A stretch of 64,000 nucleotides of DNA. Origin: CBDCYS01 sp965224215 (GTDB lineage: Bacteria > Acidobacteriota > Terriglobia > Bryobacterales > UBA6623). Of this stretch, positions 44,156 to 53,643 are shown piece by piece (position 1 is the first letter of the stretch; every line of letters begins with the position of its first letter). A program made the position numbers and the translations under genes. Location of the stretch: NCBI GenBank assembly GCA_965224215.1, contig CBDCYS010000052.1, forward strand, positions 62,001 to 126,000, read 5' to 3'. The notes under the pieces are model-generated. The model did no database searches. It worked only from the letters and a program-made list of their open reading frames with translations, and was not told the origin of the DNA.

Positions 44156-44415
44156 GTGACGTCCGGGTGAGGTTTGGGGGCGGGGGCAGGTTTGCCCGAC
44201 GGATCGTGAACTTTCGGAGGGGCCGGGTCGCGAAAACTCTTCTGCTTCGCTTTGTCCGCTGCCGAGGCCGGTGCGGAGAAAAGCCCCAGGCTAGAGACAA
44301 AGCACAGGCTGTAGACCGACCCGAGGACAAGAGTTGCCACAAAGGTCAGCGGCCATCGATTGAACGAGGAGACCGCTAGCTGAAAGTGGGAACGCATGCC
44401 GAGTGTCGAGATCCG

Positions 44416-45275
44416 TCAATTCCCTCTTTCTTGCTTCCGCAGCAGCTTGGCGTGGATGGGTGCGACATCCCACATGAAATGGGCGATCGGGAAGTTCTCG
44501 GCCGCTCGCGCCACGTTACCGAGAGCGGCCTCGACTTCTCCCGAGACATCTTGATAGAGACCTACATAAAGGTGCGCGTAGAATAGCCGGTCGTTGAGTT
44601 CGTCGGCGTTGGGGTACCCTGTTTCCGCCGCGTTCATGACCGCCTCCACCGTCCCCTTGCCGCGGTATAGCTCGTAAATTTCCCTCATCGGGACCCGCTT
44701 ATCACCCGCGATCTTGAGCATGGACTTACGCGCTTTCTCAACGCTGTTTTCCCTCGCCATGCACAAGAATTGAAAAATGCTGTTCTCGTAGTCATCCGGG
44801 TTGGCCGTCTTGTAAGCAAGCTCGAACTGCTTCGAGCAATCCTTAGTAGCGCCCGGCGTAGAAATAAGAAATACCCCGCTGCCAATGATTATTCGCCTTG
44901 GATGGCTCTAGCTCAATTTCGCGGTCGAAGTCGGCGATCGAAGCGGCAAACTCGCCTCGTTTGATGGAGTGCTCCGCGGCGGCTGTAGGCCAGGGGAAGC
45001 TTCGGGCTGAGCTCGACGACCAGGCTGTAGTCCGCCAGCGCTTTGTCGTGCTCCTGCCGGTTCTCGAATACCAAGCCGCGGATGTAGTACCCCGTGGGAT
45101 CGGAAGGGGCTACTGTGATGGCCTGGTTCGCCAGCTTGAACGCTTCGTCGAACCGCCCCTCGCGGTACCCTGCAATCGCACGCATCCGCAGGTCTTCCAC
45201 CGACTCTTGCGCCCAACAAACCGGCGTCAGAGACGCCGCGAATATCAGTGCTGCCGCCCAGGTCGATCGGGCCAC
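44416..45275 (-). pseudogene. Secreted TPR-repeat protein, two frameshifts
   Basis: MARSTWAAALIFAASLTPVC then WAQ is a signal peptide. Three TPR-like repeats follow: AIAGYREGRFDEAFKLANQA, GLVFENRQEHDKALADYSLV and, after a shift, GEFAASIADFDREIELEPSK. The phase changes at about 44955 (CC where CCC restores Lys/Arg-Gly-Glu-Phe) and again near 44845 (one extra base in CCTTAGTAGC), then continues GRYKDCSKQFE-like sequence into MCMARENSVEKARKSMLKIA and ends HAKLLRKQERGN. Repaired length is about 287 residues. Such proteins are protein-protein scaffolds. Confidence 0.72.
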
Positions 45276-45375
45276 AATTCCATCGTATACCTTGCGGCGC
45301 TTCCGCGCCGTGTGGATCAGCCACTAACCCTAATTGGGCTGACTCGATCGGTGTTAGAATCGGATCAGAAATTCA

Positions 45376-45930
45376 ATGAGCGTCGCCGCGAAAAAACTGA
45401 CCTGGGACGACATCAAAGACTGGCCCGACGACGCCGGACGTACCGAAATCGTCGACGGCGAACTGGTCATGTCACCCACGCCCGCTACACGCCATCAGAA
45501 GATATGCACGCGACTAGGAATTCGTCTAGGTTCCTTTGTCGAGCAGCACAACTCGGGTTTGTTCCTCTCAAGCCCCACTCATGTGATACTCGCACCCCAC
45601 CTTCACTATGAACCCGACCTCTGCTTCATTAGAAAGCTGCGGGAATCCATCGTCAAAGAAAAGTTCATCGACGGGCCTCCCGACCTGATTATCGAAGTCA
45701 TCTCCGAGTCGAACCGCACTCATGACACTGTGGTCAAGTTCCAGAATTACGCTCAGTACGGCGTCGCCGAATACTGGCTTGTTGATCCCCGTGACAGCGA
45801 AGTCAGCACCTGGCGCCAAGACCATGGCGAGTACGTTCTGCTGGGAAGGGCGCACCCCGGGGGCCGTGTCGTTACCGAAGTGCTAAGCGGTCTGGACCTG
45901 GACCCCGGCAGCGTGCTCAACGACAGATAG
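45376..45930 (+). CDS. Uma2-family (DUF820) PD-(D/E)XK endonuclease-like protein
   Basis: 184 residues. The restriction-endonuclease core is present: EPDLCFI (Asp), GPPDLIIEVISES (Glu) and a downstream Lys region before EYWLVDPRDSEVSTWRQ. Opening LTWDDIKDWPDDAGRTEIVDGELVMSP splits into the usual W-x-D/E...E-x-x-D-G-E start of the family. Numerous in cyanobacteria and many free-living bacteria; the role is unproven, often guessed as transposon-derived nuclease. Only 3 bases of likely RBS. Confidence 0.82.
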   Translation: MSVAAKKLTWDDIKDWPDDAGRTEIVDGELVMSPTPATRHQKICTRLGIRLGSFVEQHNSGLFLSSPTHVILAPHLHYEPDLCFIRKLRESIVKEKFIDGPPDLIIEVISESNRTHDTVVKFQNYAQYGVAEYWLVDPRDSEVSTWRQDHGEYVLLGRAHPGGRVVTEVLSGLDLDPGSVLNDR

Positions 45931-46078
45931 TTCAGTTTCGAGGCGAAGATTCAGGGACCGATTCAGAGTCCCCGGTCAGAAGCCGGACCGCAAGGGACGG
46001 GTCAAATCCGTCCGTCCATCGACAACGCCGCGCCGTCACAGCAACCAACTTGCCCGATGCTATACTGGGCTCTACTTT

Positions 46079-46942
46079 ATGGCAGTCAGAAAGCAACGCC
46101 CGGTCCACAATAACTACATTCTGATCATCTTCGATAGCTGCCGCTACGATTCGTTTATTCGTGGCCGCCCGAAGGTAATGCGCCAACTCGGGAAGGTGGA
46201 GAAGCGCTGGTCCTATGCCTCCTGGACCGCGCCTTCGCACTTCAATCTGCTGATGGGGCTGCTGCCTCACAAGAGTCCCAAGAACGTCTTCGCGTCCGAG
46301 TATTACAAGAAGGATTTTTTCAAGTACAACGAGCGGCTGGGCGCTAAGAATATCGAGTTCAAATCGCTGGTTCCTCGCCTTTATTTTCCGCTGTTTCTCC
46401 GGGACAAAATGGGCTACCGGACACATGCGCGGGTGTCACTGCCGGTGCTCAATCCGCGGACAATCCTCAACCAGGGCTTCGACACGTTCCGGTTGATGAA
46501 CAAGCACAACGACATGCGGGCCATCCTCAAGGAGATGACGTTTCCCAAAGATCGCCCGTCGTTCTATTTGCTCAACGTCGGCGAGACGCACTACCCCTAC
46601 GCGCTGCCCGACGAGCCGCCCGAGGACTGGCCCCGCATCAGCGGCGTCCACGGAGTCTTCAAGCACTTGGACGAACACGTTGTCGGCGGAAAACTCAAGC
46701 AATCCAAACAAAAGTTCTTCGACGAGAAGAAGATGAAAGAGCTGCAGCATCGTCAAGTCGCCGCGGTGAAATACTTGGACCGGGTCATTGAAGAGCTCTT
46801 CGACATCGTCCCCAAGAATACCTACATAACGATTACGGCCGATCACGGAGAGCTTTTCGGCGAAGAAGGGTATTTCGGCCACGGTCCCATCCAACATGAA
46901 AAAGTCCTGGAAGTGCCATTCGTCGAGGGCAAGATACGGTGA
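46079..46942 (+). CDS. Sulfatase-like hydrolase of the alkaline phosphatase superfamily (Thr nucleophile)
   Basis: 287 residues, cytoplasmic. Metal and active-site features: IIFDSCRYDSF (Asp19, Asp24), SYASWTAPSHFNLLMG (Thr50 in the T-x-P-S-H position where sulfatases have a Cys or Ser that becomes formylglycine) and ITADHGELFGEEGYFGHG. Lacking Cys/Ser-x-P-x-R, it is more likely a phosphodiesterase or phosphotransferase than a sulfatase. The downstream gene overlaps by GTGA, so the products probably work together. Confidence 0.75.
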   Translation: MAVRKQRPVHNNYILIIFDSCRYDSFIRGRPKVMRQLGKVEKRWSYASWTAPSHFNLLMGLLPHKSPKNVFASEYYKKDFFKYNERLGAKNIEFKSLVPRLYFPLFLRDKMGYRTHARVSLPVLNPRTILNQGFDTFRLMNKHNDMRAILKEMTFPKDRPSFYLLNVGETHYPYALPDEPPEDWPRISGVHGVFKHLDEHVVGGKLKQSKQKFFDEKKMKELQHRQVAAVKYLDRVIEELFDIVPKNTYITITADHGELFGEEGYFGHGPIQHEKVLEVPFVEGKIR

Positions 46943-49155
46943 AGGGATTGGCAGCACCGGGTGAAAGCCTGGGGAGGCTCAGGCCTAAGGAGCCAGGCAT
47001 CTTGACTCCCCTGCGTTTTGGCTTCCTCGTCCTGTGGGCTTCTGTGTCCTTCGCCACGGCCCTCTACCTTTCGGCGCATCGCCCGCTTCCAACCGACCCG
47101 CCCCAGCTTGCCTACATCGGTCCCGGCGCGGGATTTGCCTTCCTGGGCTCGTTTCTCAGCCTGCTGATCGCCTTCATCATGGGAGCAGCTTCGCTGCTGA
47201 TCTGGCCATTCCGCGTGGCCTGGCGGGCCCTGACCCGCCGCAAGGGGCTCAAGAAGGCTCGCGTTCGAAAAATGATTTTTGTGGGGCTGGACGGGCTCGA
47301 CCCCGATCTCTCGGAGCGCTTCATGGCCGAGGGCAAGTTGCCGAATTTAGCGAAGCTGCGCGAACAGGGCTCTTACAGCCGGTTGCGGACAACGTTCCCG
47401 CCGCTCTCGCCGGTGGCCTGGTCAACTTTTGCCACCGGTGTGAATCCAGGCAAGCACAACATGTATGACTTCCTGAACCGCAGCATGAGGACATATGTGC
47501 CGGAACTCTCCTCGTCGCGTGTCGGCGAGCCCAAGAAATTTCTCAAGATCGGAAAGTGGCGAATTCCCCTGGACAAACCCACGGTCGAGTTGCGCCGCAA
47601 GAGCCGCACATTTTGGAATATCCTCGGCGAGCATCAGGTCGGATGCACGGTACTGCGTGTTCCCATCACGTTCCCGCCCGAGAAGTTCGACGGCAAGCTG
47701 CTCTCGGCGATGTGTACGCCGGACCTGCTTGGGACGCAGGGCACATTCTATGAATTCTCTACCGCGCTTGAGGAGGCTTCGTTTGAGTCTGGAATGCGCT
47801 TTCCACTGCGCCGCAACGGAAAAGCCCTGCACGGAACGATCGAGGGCCCATCGAATCCGATCAAAGAAACGGGGCCGATGAAGATCGATTTCCAGATCAC
47901 GCCCAACGGCGCTGACGGAGCGGCAACGCTCGAAATCGAGGGTCGGTCTCACCCCCTGAAGCGCGACGAGTATTCGCCCTGGGTGCAATTGACGTTTCGG
48001 GCGGGGATGGGCGTCAAGGTCCAGGGCGTGGCGCGATTTCTGATTACCGCGACCGAGCCCGAGTATTCGGTCTACATCACGCCGATCAACCTTGACCCCG
48101 AAAGCCCGGCACTGCCGATTTCGCATCCGATCTACTATGCAACCTACCTCGCCAAGCTGCTCGGCACCTACTCGACGCTGGGCTTGGCCGAGGACACTTG
48201 GGCGCTCAACGAGCGCGTGATCGACGAACAGGGGTTCCTCGACCAGGCCTACTCCATTTTCGAAGAGCGCAAGTCGATGTTCTTTAACGCTCTCGATAAG
48301 ACGAAGCAGGGCGTAGTGGCTTGCGTCTTTGACACCAGCGACCGCGTGCAGCATATGTTCTACCGCTATCTGGAGCCCGACCACCCGGCCCACAAAGCGA
48401 ACGCTAACGGGACGGGCGATTACACCGGCGTGATCGACGATCTCTATCAGAGAATGGACGACGTCGTCGGAAGGACGCTGGCGCATGTCGACGATGAGAC
48501 AGTGCTTTTCGTGCTTTCCGATCATGGCTTCAAGTCTTTTCAGCGCGGTGTGAATCTGAACGTGTGGCTGCTGAAAAACGGCTACTTGCACCTCAAGAAC
48601 GACGCGACCCAAGGCGCACCTTACCTGCGTGATGTCGACTGGAGCCGCACGCGGGCCTACGTTTTCGGTTTGGCCGGTGTCTACATCAATCAAAAAGGAC
48701 GCGAGGCGCAAGGCATCGTCGCGCCCGGCGAGGAAGCCAAGGCCCTCAAGAAGGAACTAGCGGAAAGGTTCACGGGCCTGCTCGACGACGAGCGCAACAC
48801 GGTGGCTATCCAGCGTGCTTATACCAAGGAACGGGTCTACAAGGGACCCTACGCCGGAGCCGCCCCTGATATCGTGATCGGTTACAACCTGGGCTATCGC
48901 AATTCCTGGTCCGCCGCAACGGGAACGGTGACGGCCTCGGTTTTTGAGGACAACACAAAAGCCTGGAGCGGCGACCATTGCGTCGATCCACCGATGGTGC
49001 CAGGGGTTGTTTTTTGCAACCGCAAGTTCGAGCGGGAAGACCCCGGAATTGAGGACCTCGCGCCAACGACGCTGACGCTGTTCGGGCTCAAGGCTCCCGA
49101 TTACATGGACGGCCACGACCTAGCGGTAGCCGCCAAGACGGAGCCCCAACCGTGA
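46939..49155 (+). CDS. Membrane-bound alkaline-phosphatase-family (nucleotide pyrophosphatase-like) hydrolase
   Basis: 738 residues. Two transmembrane segments near residues 22-45 and 55-90 anchor it. The catalytic domain starts at MIFVGLDGLDPDLSERFMAE (metal Asp), with FPPLSPVAWSTFATGVNPGK (nucleophile Ser/Thr) and FVLSDHGFKSFQRGVNLNVW (Asp-His). Family members cleave phosphodiester or pyrophosphate bonds. Start is GTG 46939, overlapping the previous stop by 4 bases. The next gene encodes a paralogue and overlaps it by 4 bases. Confidence 0.82.
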   Translation: MKGLAAPGESLGRLRPKEPGILTPLRFGFLVLWASVSFATALYLSAHRPLPTDPPQLAYIGPGAGFAFLGSFLSLLIAFIMGAASLLIWPFRVAWRALTRRKGLKKARVRKMIFVGLDGLDPDLSERFMAEGKLPNLAKLREQGSYSRLRTTFPPLSPVAWSTFATGVNPGKHNMYDFLNRSMRTYVPELSSSRVGEPKKFLKIGKWRIPLDKPTVELRRKSRTFWNILGEHQVGCTVLRVPITFPPEKFDGKLLSAMCTPDLLGTQGTFYEFSTALEEASFESGMRFPLRRNGKALHGTIEGPSNPIKETGPMKIDFQITPNGADGAATLEIEGRSHPLKRDEYSPWVQLTFRAGMGVKVQGVARFLITATEPEYSVYITPINLDPESPALPISHPIYYATYLAKLLGTYSTLGLAEDTWALNERVIDEQGFLDQAYSIFEERKSMFFNALDKTKQGVVACVFDTSDRVQHMFYRYLEPDHPAHKANANGTGDYTGVIDDLYQRMDDVVGRTLAHVDDETVLFVLSDHGFKSFQRGVNLNVWLLKNGYLHLKNDATQGAPYLRDVDWSRTRAYVFGLAGVYINQKGREAQGIVAPGEEAKALKKELAERFTGLLDDERNTVAIQRAYTKERVYKGPYAGAAPDIVIGYNLGYRNSWSAATGTVTASVFEDNTKAWSGDHCVDPPMVPGVVFCNRKFEREDPGIEDLAPTTLTLFGLKAPDYMDGHDLAVAAKTEPQP

Positions 49156-51131
49156 GGGAGGGGTCAACCGCTTCGGCGCGCCTCATCCGCCAGGGCCGAC
49201 GGTCCGCCAAGCCGTCGAACTTACTCTGGGCGTTAGCTGCCGTAGTATTTGCGGTCGCAGCATCAGCAATCGCTCCCGGCTGCGGAGGCCCACCAGCCTC
49301 GTCGACCGACAAACGCATGGTCATCCTCGGAGTCGATGGAATGGACCCCAAGTTCTTGGAGCGCCACTGGGACGAGCTGCCGAACCTGAAACGGCTCAGC
49401 GAGGAAGGCGACTTCAAGCCGCTCGCGACTACGATTCCTCCGCAGAGCCCGGTGGCTTGGTCCACCGTGACGACCGGCCGCGATCCCGGCGGCCACGGGA
49501 TCTTCGATTTCGTTCACCGCGATCCTTTCACGCGCATGCCTTTTTCGTCGATGGCACAAACCGACGAGGCCGAAGAAATCTGGGAGGTGGGCGACTACGT
49601 GATTCCACTCTCCGCCGGCGAGATCAGCTCTCATCGCGAGGGTGATCCGTTCTGGCCGATGCTGACGGAAATGGGCGTTCCGGTCACGATGATTCGAATG
49701 CCGGCGAACTTTCCGCCGGTGGAAAGCGACGCGCGTTCGCTATCGGGCATGGGTACGCCCGACATGCGGGGGACGTTCGGTTCTTTCACTTTCTTTACAG
49801 ATGATCCATCCGAGAAAACACGCTCGGTTCCTGGCGGAGAAGTCGTTCGCGTGCCTCCTTTCCAGCACCGCACGGAACTTGCGGTCGAAGGCCCGGTCAA
49901 TTCGTTTCTCAAGAGCCGGCCGGTGTCCTCTGCCGTCATCACCATGCATCGTGACCCGACTGAAGCCGTTGCCCGTTTCGATGTCGACGGCCAAACGATC
50001 GTTCTCCAGGAAGGAGAATGGTCCCAGTGGATTCACGCCCGGTTCCCTCTTCTTGGAGACGCAATGGGCGCTTCAGGGATTGTTCGTCTGTTCCTGAAGC
50101 AAGTTCGGCCGACTTTTCAGCTCTATGTGACCCCGGTCAACATTGACCCGAGTGCACCTGAACTTCCGATCTCGACGCCGGACACTTACAGCAGCGAGAT
50201 GGCCGCCGATGTCGGACTTTTCTACACGCAAGGCATGGCCGAGGATACCAATGCATTTCGCGAAGGAGTCCTCTCGGTCGAGGAATTCATCGAGCAATCA
50301 ACGAAAGTTCAAGACGAGAGTATCGCGCTGTTTCGACGCGAGTTTGCCCAATTCGATACGGGCCTATTCTTCTACTATTTTTCGAGCGTCGACCAAAACG
50401 CCCACATGCTTTGGGGGAAATACGAGACGGAATTGCTGGAGTTCTACAGAGCGATTGACGGGGTTGTCGGTGAGACGATGTCGCGGATTGACGAATCGAC
50501 GACGCTGATCGTCATGTCCGACCACGGCTTTACCAGCTTCGACCGCGCGGTTCACCTGAACACGATCTTGATGCGCGAGGGATTCCTCACCCTCGATGAC
50601 CCGCGCAACACCGGCGACGAGGAGATGTTCCCGCACGTTGATTGGTCGCGCACGCAGGCCTACGCGATGGGCCTCAATAGCCTCTACTTGAATCGGCTGG
50701 GACGTGAGCGGGGCGGCATTGTCTCCGAGGGCGAGGAAAGTGACGAGCTGATTGGGCGTCTGACCGAAAGGCTGCTGGCGTTTCGCGATCCCGATAGCGG
50801 CGAGCAGGTCGTTGAAGAAGTCAGCGTACCGGCGACGGACTATCAGGGAACGAATTTGAAATATGCGCCCGATATGATCATCGGCTACAGGCCGCCCTAC
50901 CGTGCGTCCTGGGAGACACCGCTTGGAGCCGTGCCGGCCGAAACCGTCGTCGACAACGAAGACGCCTGGATCGGCGACCATTGTGTCGCGCCGAAGTTTG
51001 TGCCGGGTGTATTTCTGAGCAACAGGAAGAGCCCCGTATCCCAACCCAAATTGCAGGACCTGCCCGTTACGATTCTCAACGAGTTTGGACTGCCCCCGGC
51101 CGAGGGCATGATCGGCCAGCCCCTGTTCTAG
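49152..51131 (+). CDS. Alkaline-phosphatase-family hydrolase, probable lipoprotein
   Basis: 659 residues, paralogue of the preceding product. The leader LLWALAAVVFAVAASAIAPG ends in a Cys (residue 44) that could be lipidated; the catalytic part has MVILGVDGMDPKFLERHWDE, TIPPQSPVAWSTVTTGRDPG and LIVMSDHGFTSFDRAVHLNT. No membrane helices besides the leader. GTG 49152 overlaps the previous stop. Similar insert and order of motifs suggest a tandem duplication followed by a change of location: one product is anchored by helices, the other by lipid. Confidence 0.8.
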   Translation: MREGSTASARLIRQGRRSAKPSNLLWALAAVVFAVAASAIAPGCGGPPASSTDKRMVILGVDGMDPKFLERHWDELPNLKRLSEEGDFKPLATTIPPQSPVAWSTVTTGRDPGGHGIFDFVHRDPFTRMPFSSMAQTDEAEEIWEVGDYVIPLSAGEISSHREGDPFWPMLTEMGVPVTMIRMPANFPPVESDARSLSGMGTPDMRGTFGSFTFFTDDPSEKTRSVPGGEVVRVPPFQHRTELAVEGPVNSFLKSRPVSSAVITMHRDPTEAVARFDVDGQTIVLQEGEWSQWIHARFPLLGDAMGASGIVRLFLKQVRPTFQLYVTPVNIDPSAPELPISTPDTYSSEMAADVGLFYTQGMAEDTNAFREGVLSVEEFIEQSTKVQDESIALFRREFAQFDTGLFFYYFSSVDQNAHMLWGKYETELLEFYRAIDGVVGETMSRIDESTTLIVMSDHGFTSFDRAVHLNTILMREGFLTLDDPRNTGDEEMFPHVDWSRTQAYAMGLNSLYLNRLGRERGGIVSEGEESDELIGRLTERLLAFRDPDSGEQVVEEVSVPATDYQGTNLKYAPDMIIGYRPPYRASWETPLGAVPAETVVDNEDAWIGDHCVAPKFVPGVFLSNRKSPVSQPKLQDLPVTILNEFGLPPAEGMIGQPLF

Positions 51132-51166
51132 GCGAATGACCAAAGAAAACGCCAGAAGATCGGACA

Positions 51167-51191
51167 GAGGCGTGGACGGAAGTCCACGCTC
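51167..51191. repeat. REP-like palindrome, copy 2
   Basis: GCGTGGAC-GGAA-GTCCACGC (51170-51189), a perfect 8-bp stem closed by a GGAA loop, within GAGGCG...CTC. Lies 36 bases after the end of the hydrolase operon. The match to 40481-40507 covers about 25 bases. Confidence 0.8.
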
Positions 51192-51320
51192 CGCAGCGAA
51201 AAAAGATCTACAAGCAGGACCGCGAGAACCTCCAAGCGCCAGCCAGCCAGAAAACCCGCTCCAGTCATCGCGCCGGCGTTTCCATCCGGTCCACCCTCCC
51301 GACCCTCCGTTGGTTGCGGC

Positions 51321-51348
51321 TGTTAGACGTTAAATGTTAGGCGTTAAA
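51321..51348. repeat. Tandem duplication, 14 bp x 2
   Basis: TGTTAGACGTTAAA and TGTTAGGCGTTAAA lie head to tail with one mismatch, immediately upstream of the CoA-transferase start. Confidence 0.85.
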
Positions 51349-51368
51349 AAGGCGTGCCTTTTTCTACC

Positions 51369-52580
51369 ATGAAAACCTTGGAAGGAATCAAGGTCGTCGA
51401 CCTGTCTCAGAACATCGCCGGCCCCTACGGCACGCAGATGCTGGCCGACCTCGGCGCCGACGTCGTCAAGATCGAGCCACCAGGCGGCGATCCGGCGCGA
51501 ACCTGGGGCCCGCCATTCTGGGAAGGTGAAACGCCGCTGTTCCTTTCAGCAAACCGCAACAAGCGAAGCATTTGCCTCAATCTCAAATCCGATGGCGGCA
51601 AGCAGGTCGTTGATCGCCTGGTCGATTCGGCGGATATCTTCGTCCAGGCCTTCCGCTCCGGCGTCATCGAATCGCTGGGGTTCGGGTACGAGGAGCTCAA
51701 GCAGCGCCGGCCGGAGCTCATCTATGCTTCCGTCACCGGATTTGGATCCAAAGGCCCTCTCCGGGAGACGCCCGGCTACGATCCTTTGATCCAGGCCTAT
51801 ACCGGATTCATGTCCATCACGGGCCATCCCGACGGGCCGCCTGCCCGCGCCGGGGCTTCCGTCGTCGATCTGGGCACGGGAATCTTGATCGCACTCGGCG
51901 TCTTAGCGGCGCTCAGGGACCGCGACCGGACCGGCAAGGGGACTCACATAGAAGCTTCCTTGCTCGATACTTCTCTTGGCTGGATCAGCTATCACCTCTA
52001 CGGCTATCTGGCGAGCGGGAATGTCCCAGGGCGCATGGGCTCGGGCATCGGCATGATCTCTCCCTATGAGGCTTTTGTGACGCAAGACGGTGAGCTGATG
52101 ATCGCCGGTGGCAACGAGGCCATCTTTGCGCGGCTCTGTCAGGCACTGGAGCTGAGCGACGTTGCGGGCGATCCGCGGTTCGTTGACAATCCCACACGGG
52201 TAGCTCATCGAGACGAGCTTCACCAGATCATCGAAGCACGCACGGCGGAGCTAACGACCGCCGAGCTGCGCGCTGTTCTCGAGCAGCATCGTGTTCCCTG
52301 TTCGCCGATCCAAGATATTGCGCAAGTCGTCGATGACCCGCAGGTGCGAGCCAGCGGTATGCTCGCTCCCTGCCCCCATCCTCGCATCCCCGACTATCGC
52401 AACTTGGGATTTCCACTTCGGTTCGACGGCGACCGGCCGGGACTGAGAAGCGTTCCGCCGCTTGCCGGGGAGCACGGAATCGAAGTACTGGAAGAGTTGA
52501 ACTATAGCCGAACGGAAATTGACTCACTGATCGCTGACGGCAGCGTCGAAATTGGCGAATCGGCGATCCCCCTGGGTTGA
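51369..52580 (+). CDS. Class III CoA-transferase (CaiB/BaiF family)
   Basis: 403 residues. MKTLEGIKVVDLSQNIAGPY, MLADLGADVVKIEPPGGDPA and LFLSANRNKRSICLNLKSD are diagnostic; PGYDPLIQAYTGFMSITGHP holds the catalytic Asp. Transfers CoA between organic acids through an aspartyl-CoA anhydride. ATG 51369 is preferred to the GTG at 51354 because the family starts there. No strong ribosome binding site. Followed by a sugar isomerase gene in the same direction. Confidence 0.9.
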   Translation: MKTLEGIKVVDLSQNIAGPYGTQMLADLGADVVKIEPPGGDPARTWGPPFWEGETPLFLSANRNKRSICLNLKSDGGKQVVDRLVDSADIFVQAFRSGVIESLGFGYEELKQRRPELIYASVTGFGSKGPLRETPGYDPLIQAYTGFMSITGHPDGPPARAGASVVDLGTGILIALGVLAALRDRDRTGKGTHIEASLLDTSLGWISYHLYGYLASGNVPGRMGSGIGMISPYEAFVTQDGELMIAGGNEAIFARLCQALELSDVAGDPRFVDNPTRVAHRDELHQIIEARTAELTTAELRAVLEQHRVPCSPIQDIAQVVDDPQVRASGMLAPCPHPRIPDYRNLGFPLRFDGDRPGLRSVPPLAGEHGIEVLEELNYSRTEIDSLIADGSVEIGESAIPLG

Positions 52581-52660
52581 GCTTCGCCACTCCCACATTC
52601 TCGCCGCCGCGTTGCCTTCGTCCTCGAAAAAGCTATCCTGTTGAAGACAGGAGAATCCCT

Positions 52661-53521
52661 ATGTCCACGCAACAGAAAATTGACCGCCGCGACGCGATGA
52701 AACTATCCGCATTGGGACTAGCCGGCGCCCTCGGTATGCCAGCCGCCCCACCGAAGTGGCCCGTGAAAACTTCGAGCGATCCGTTTGGAGGGCTGAAGGT
52801 GGGACTCACCTCCTACACCACCCGCAAGCTTACCCTCGATGAAACGATCGTGGCGTTGAAGCGGCTCGACATTCGCTATATCTCGCTCAAATCCACGCAC
52901 TTGCCACTCGAAAGCTCGAAGAGCCAGCGCAAGGCTGTGGCGCGAAAAATCGCCGACGCCGGATTGACGCTCATGGGATGCGGCGTTTTATCGCTTGAAA
53001 ACGACGAAAAGCAGATCCGCGACACATTCGACTATTGCCGGGATGTCGGCTCCCCGATGGCCGTTTCCGCCCCGAAACGGGATGATTTGGGAGCGATCGA
53101 TCGGGTCATCAAAGACTACGGTGATCTCAAAGTCGCCATTCACAACCACGGCCCCGAGGACGAGAACTTCCCCTCTCCGACTGGCGTCTTCAAGCTCATC
53201 GACGGCCTCGACAAACGCATCGGTTGTTGCGTCGATGTCGGCCATACCTTCCGGCTTGCCGAGGATCCCGTGGAGGCGCTCAAGACCGTCCGCTCGCGAC
53301 TATTCGATATTCATATGAAAGACGTCTCGGCCACCGGCGAAGAGCCCCCCAAGGTTCCCGTCGGTCGCGGAATCTTGGACCACCCCGCCATTCTGCGAAC
53401 GTTAGTCGATTTGGGATTCGACGGTCACGTAGCGCTGGAATGGGAAGCGGAAGCCGAAGACCCGGTGCCGGGCATGGCCGAGTCCTACGGCTACATGCGT
53501 GGCGTACTCGGAGCAGGGTAG
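52661..53521 (+). CDS. Exported sugar phosphate isomerase/epimerase (xylose-isomerase-like TIM barrel)
   Basis: 286 residues. KIDRRDAMKLSALGLAGALG is a twin-arginine leader. The AP-endonuclease-2/xylose isomerase barrel shows KVAIHNHGPEDENFPSPTG, GCCVDVGHTFRLAED, LFDIHMKDVSATGEEPP and HVALEWEAEAEDPVPG with the His, Asp and Glu metal ligands. It probably interconverts sugars or cyclitols and may feed the exported Gfo/Idh dehydrogenases. ATG 52661 has GACAGGAGAA upstream. Confidence 0.85.
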   Translation: MSTQQKIDRRDAMKLSALGLAGALGMPAAPPKWPVKTSSDPFGGLKVGLTSYTTRKLTLDETIVALKRLDIRYISLKSTHLPLESSKSQRKAVARKIADAGLTLMGCGVLSLENDEKQIRDTFDYCRDVGSPMAVSAPKRDDLGAIDRVIKDYGDLKVAIHNHGPEDENFPSPTGVFKLIDGLDKRIGCCVDVGHTFRLAEDPVEALKTVRSRLFDIHMKDVSATGEEPPKVPVGRGILDHPAILRTLVDLGFDGHVALEWEAEAEDPVPGMAESYGYMRGVLGAG

Positions 53522-53643
53522 GGCAGACGCTGAATCGGCCAGAGCCGGAATGACTGGAACCTGAGAACGAGAAGGCTGGCCGACTCTGGTGAGGCCTCCT
53601 ATCCCTGACCGCGCTTGCTCGGCGGCATCACATAAATCCTGAT

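Larger units (their letters stand above)
41947..44397 (-). pseudogene. Secreted PQQ-like beta-propeller, split by an antisense group II intron
   Basis: The N-terminal exon (44156-44397) encodes MRSHFQLAVSSFNRWPLTFV, a hydrophobic stretch ending ASAADK (signal peptide), and a Pro-rich linker ending KPHPDVT. The main exon (41947-43270) encodes FHKQPKPLPSGAVTHEWKSF and then a propeller of repeats such as YTSPAIAGDRLVYIHRVG, LRASPVIDEERVYTYGSQGQ and TPLIQGDHLIINVGAPGG. Removing 43271-44155 joins D-V-T-F-H-K-Q-P-K-P in frame, giving about 521 residues. Because the intron lies antisense to the gene, it cannot be spliced from this mRNA, and the protein is broken. Family role: periplasmic dehydrogenase-like or binding scaffold. 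Confidence 0.85.

Noticed and set aside
47422..48711. 429-codon minus-strand ORF inside the membrane-bound hydrolase
   Set aside because: Antisense shadow of a strongly supported gene, with composition typical of the complementary frame.
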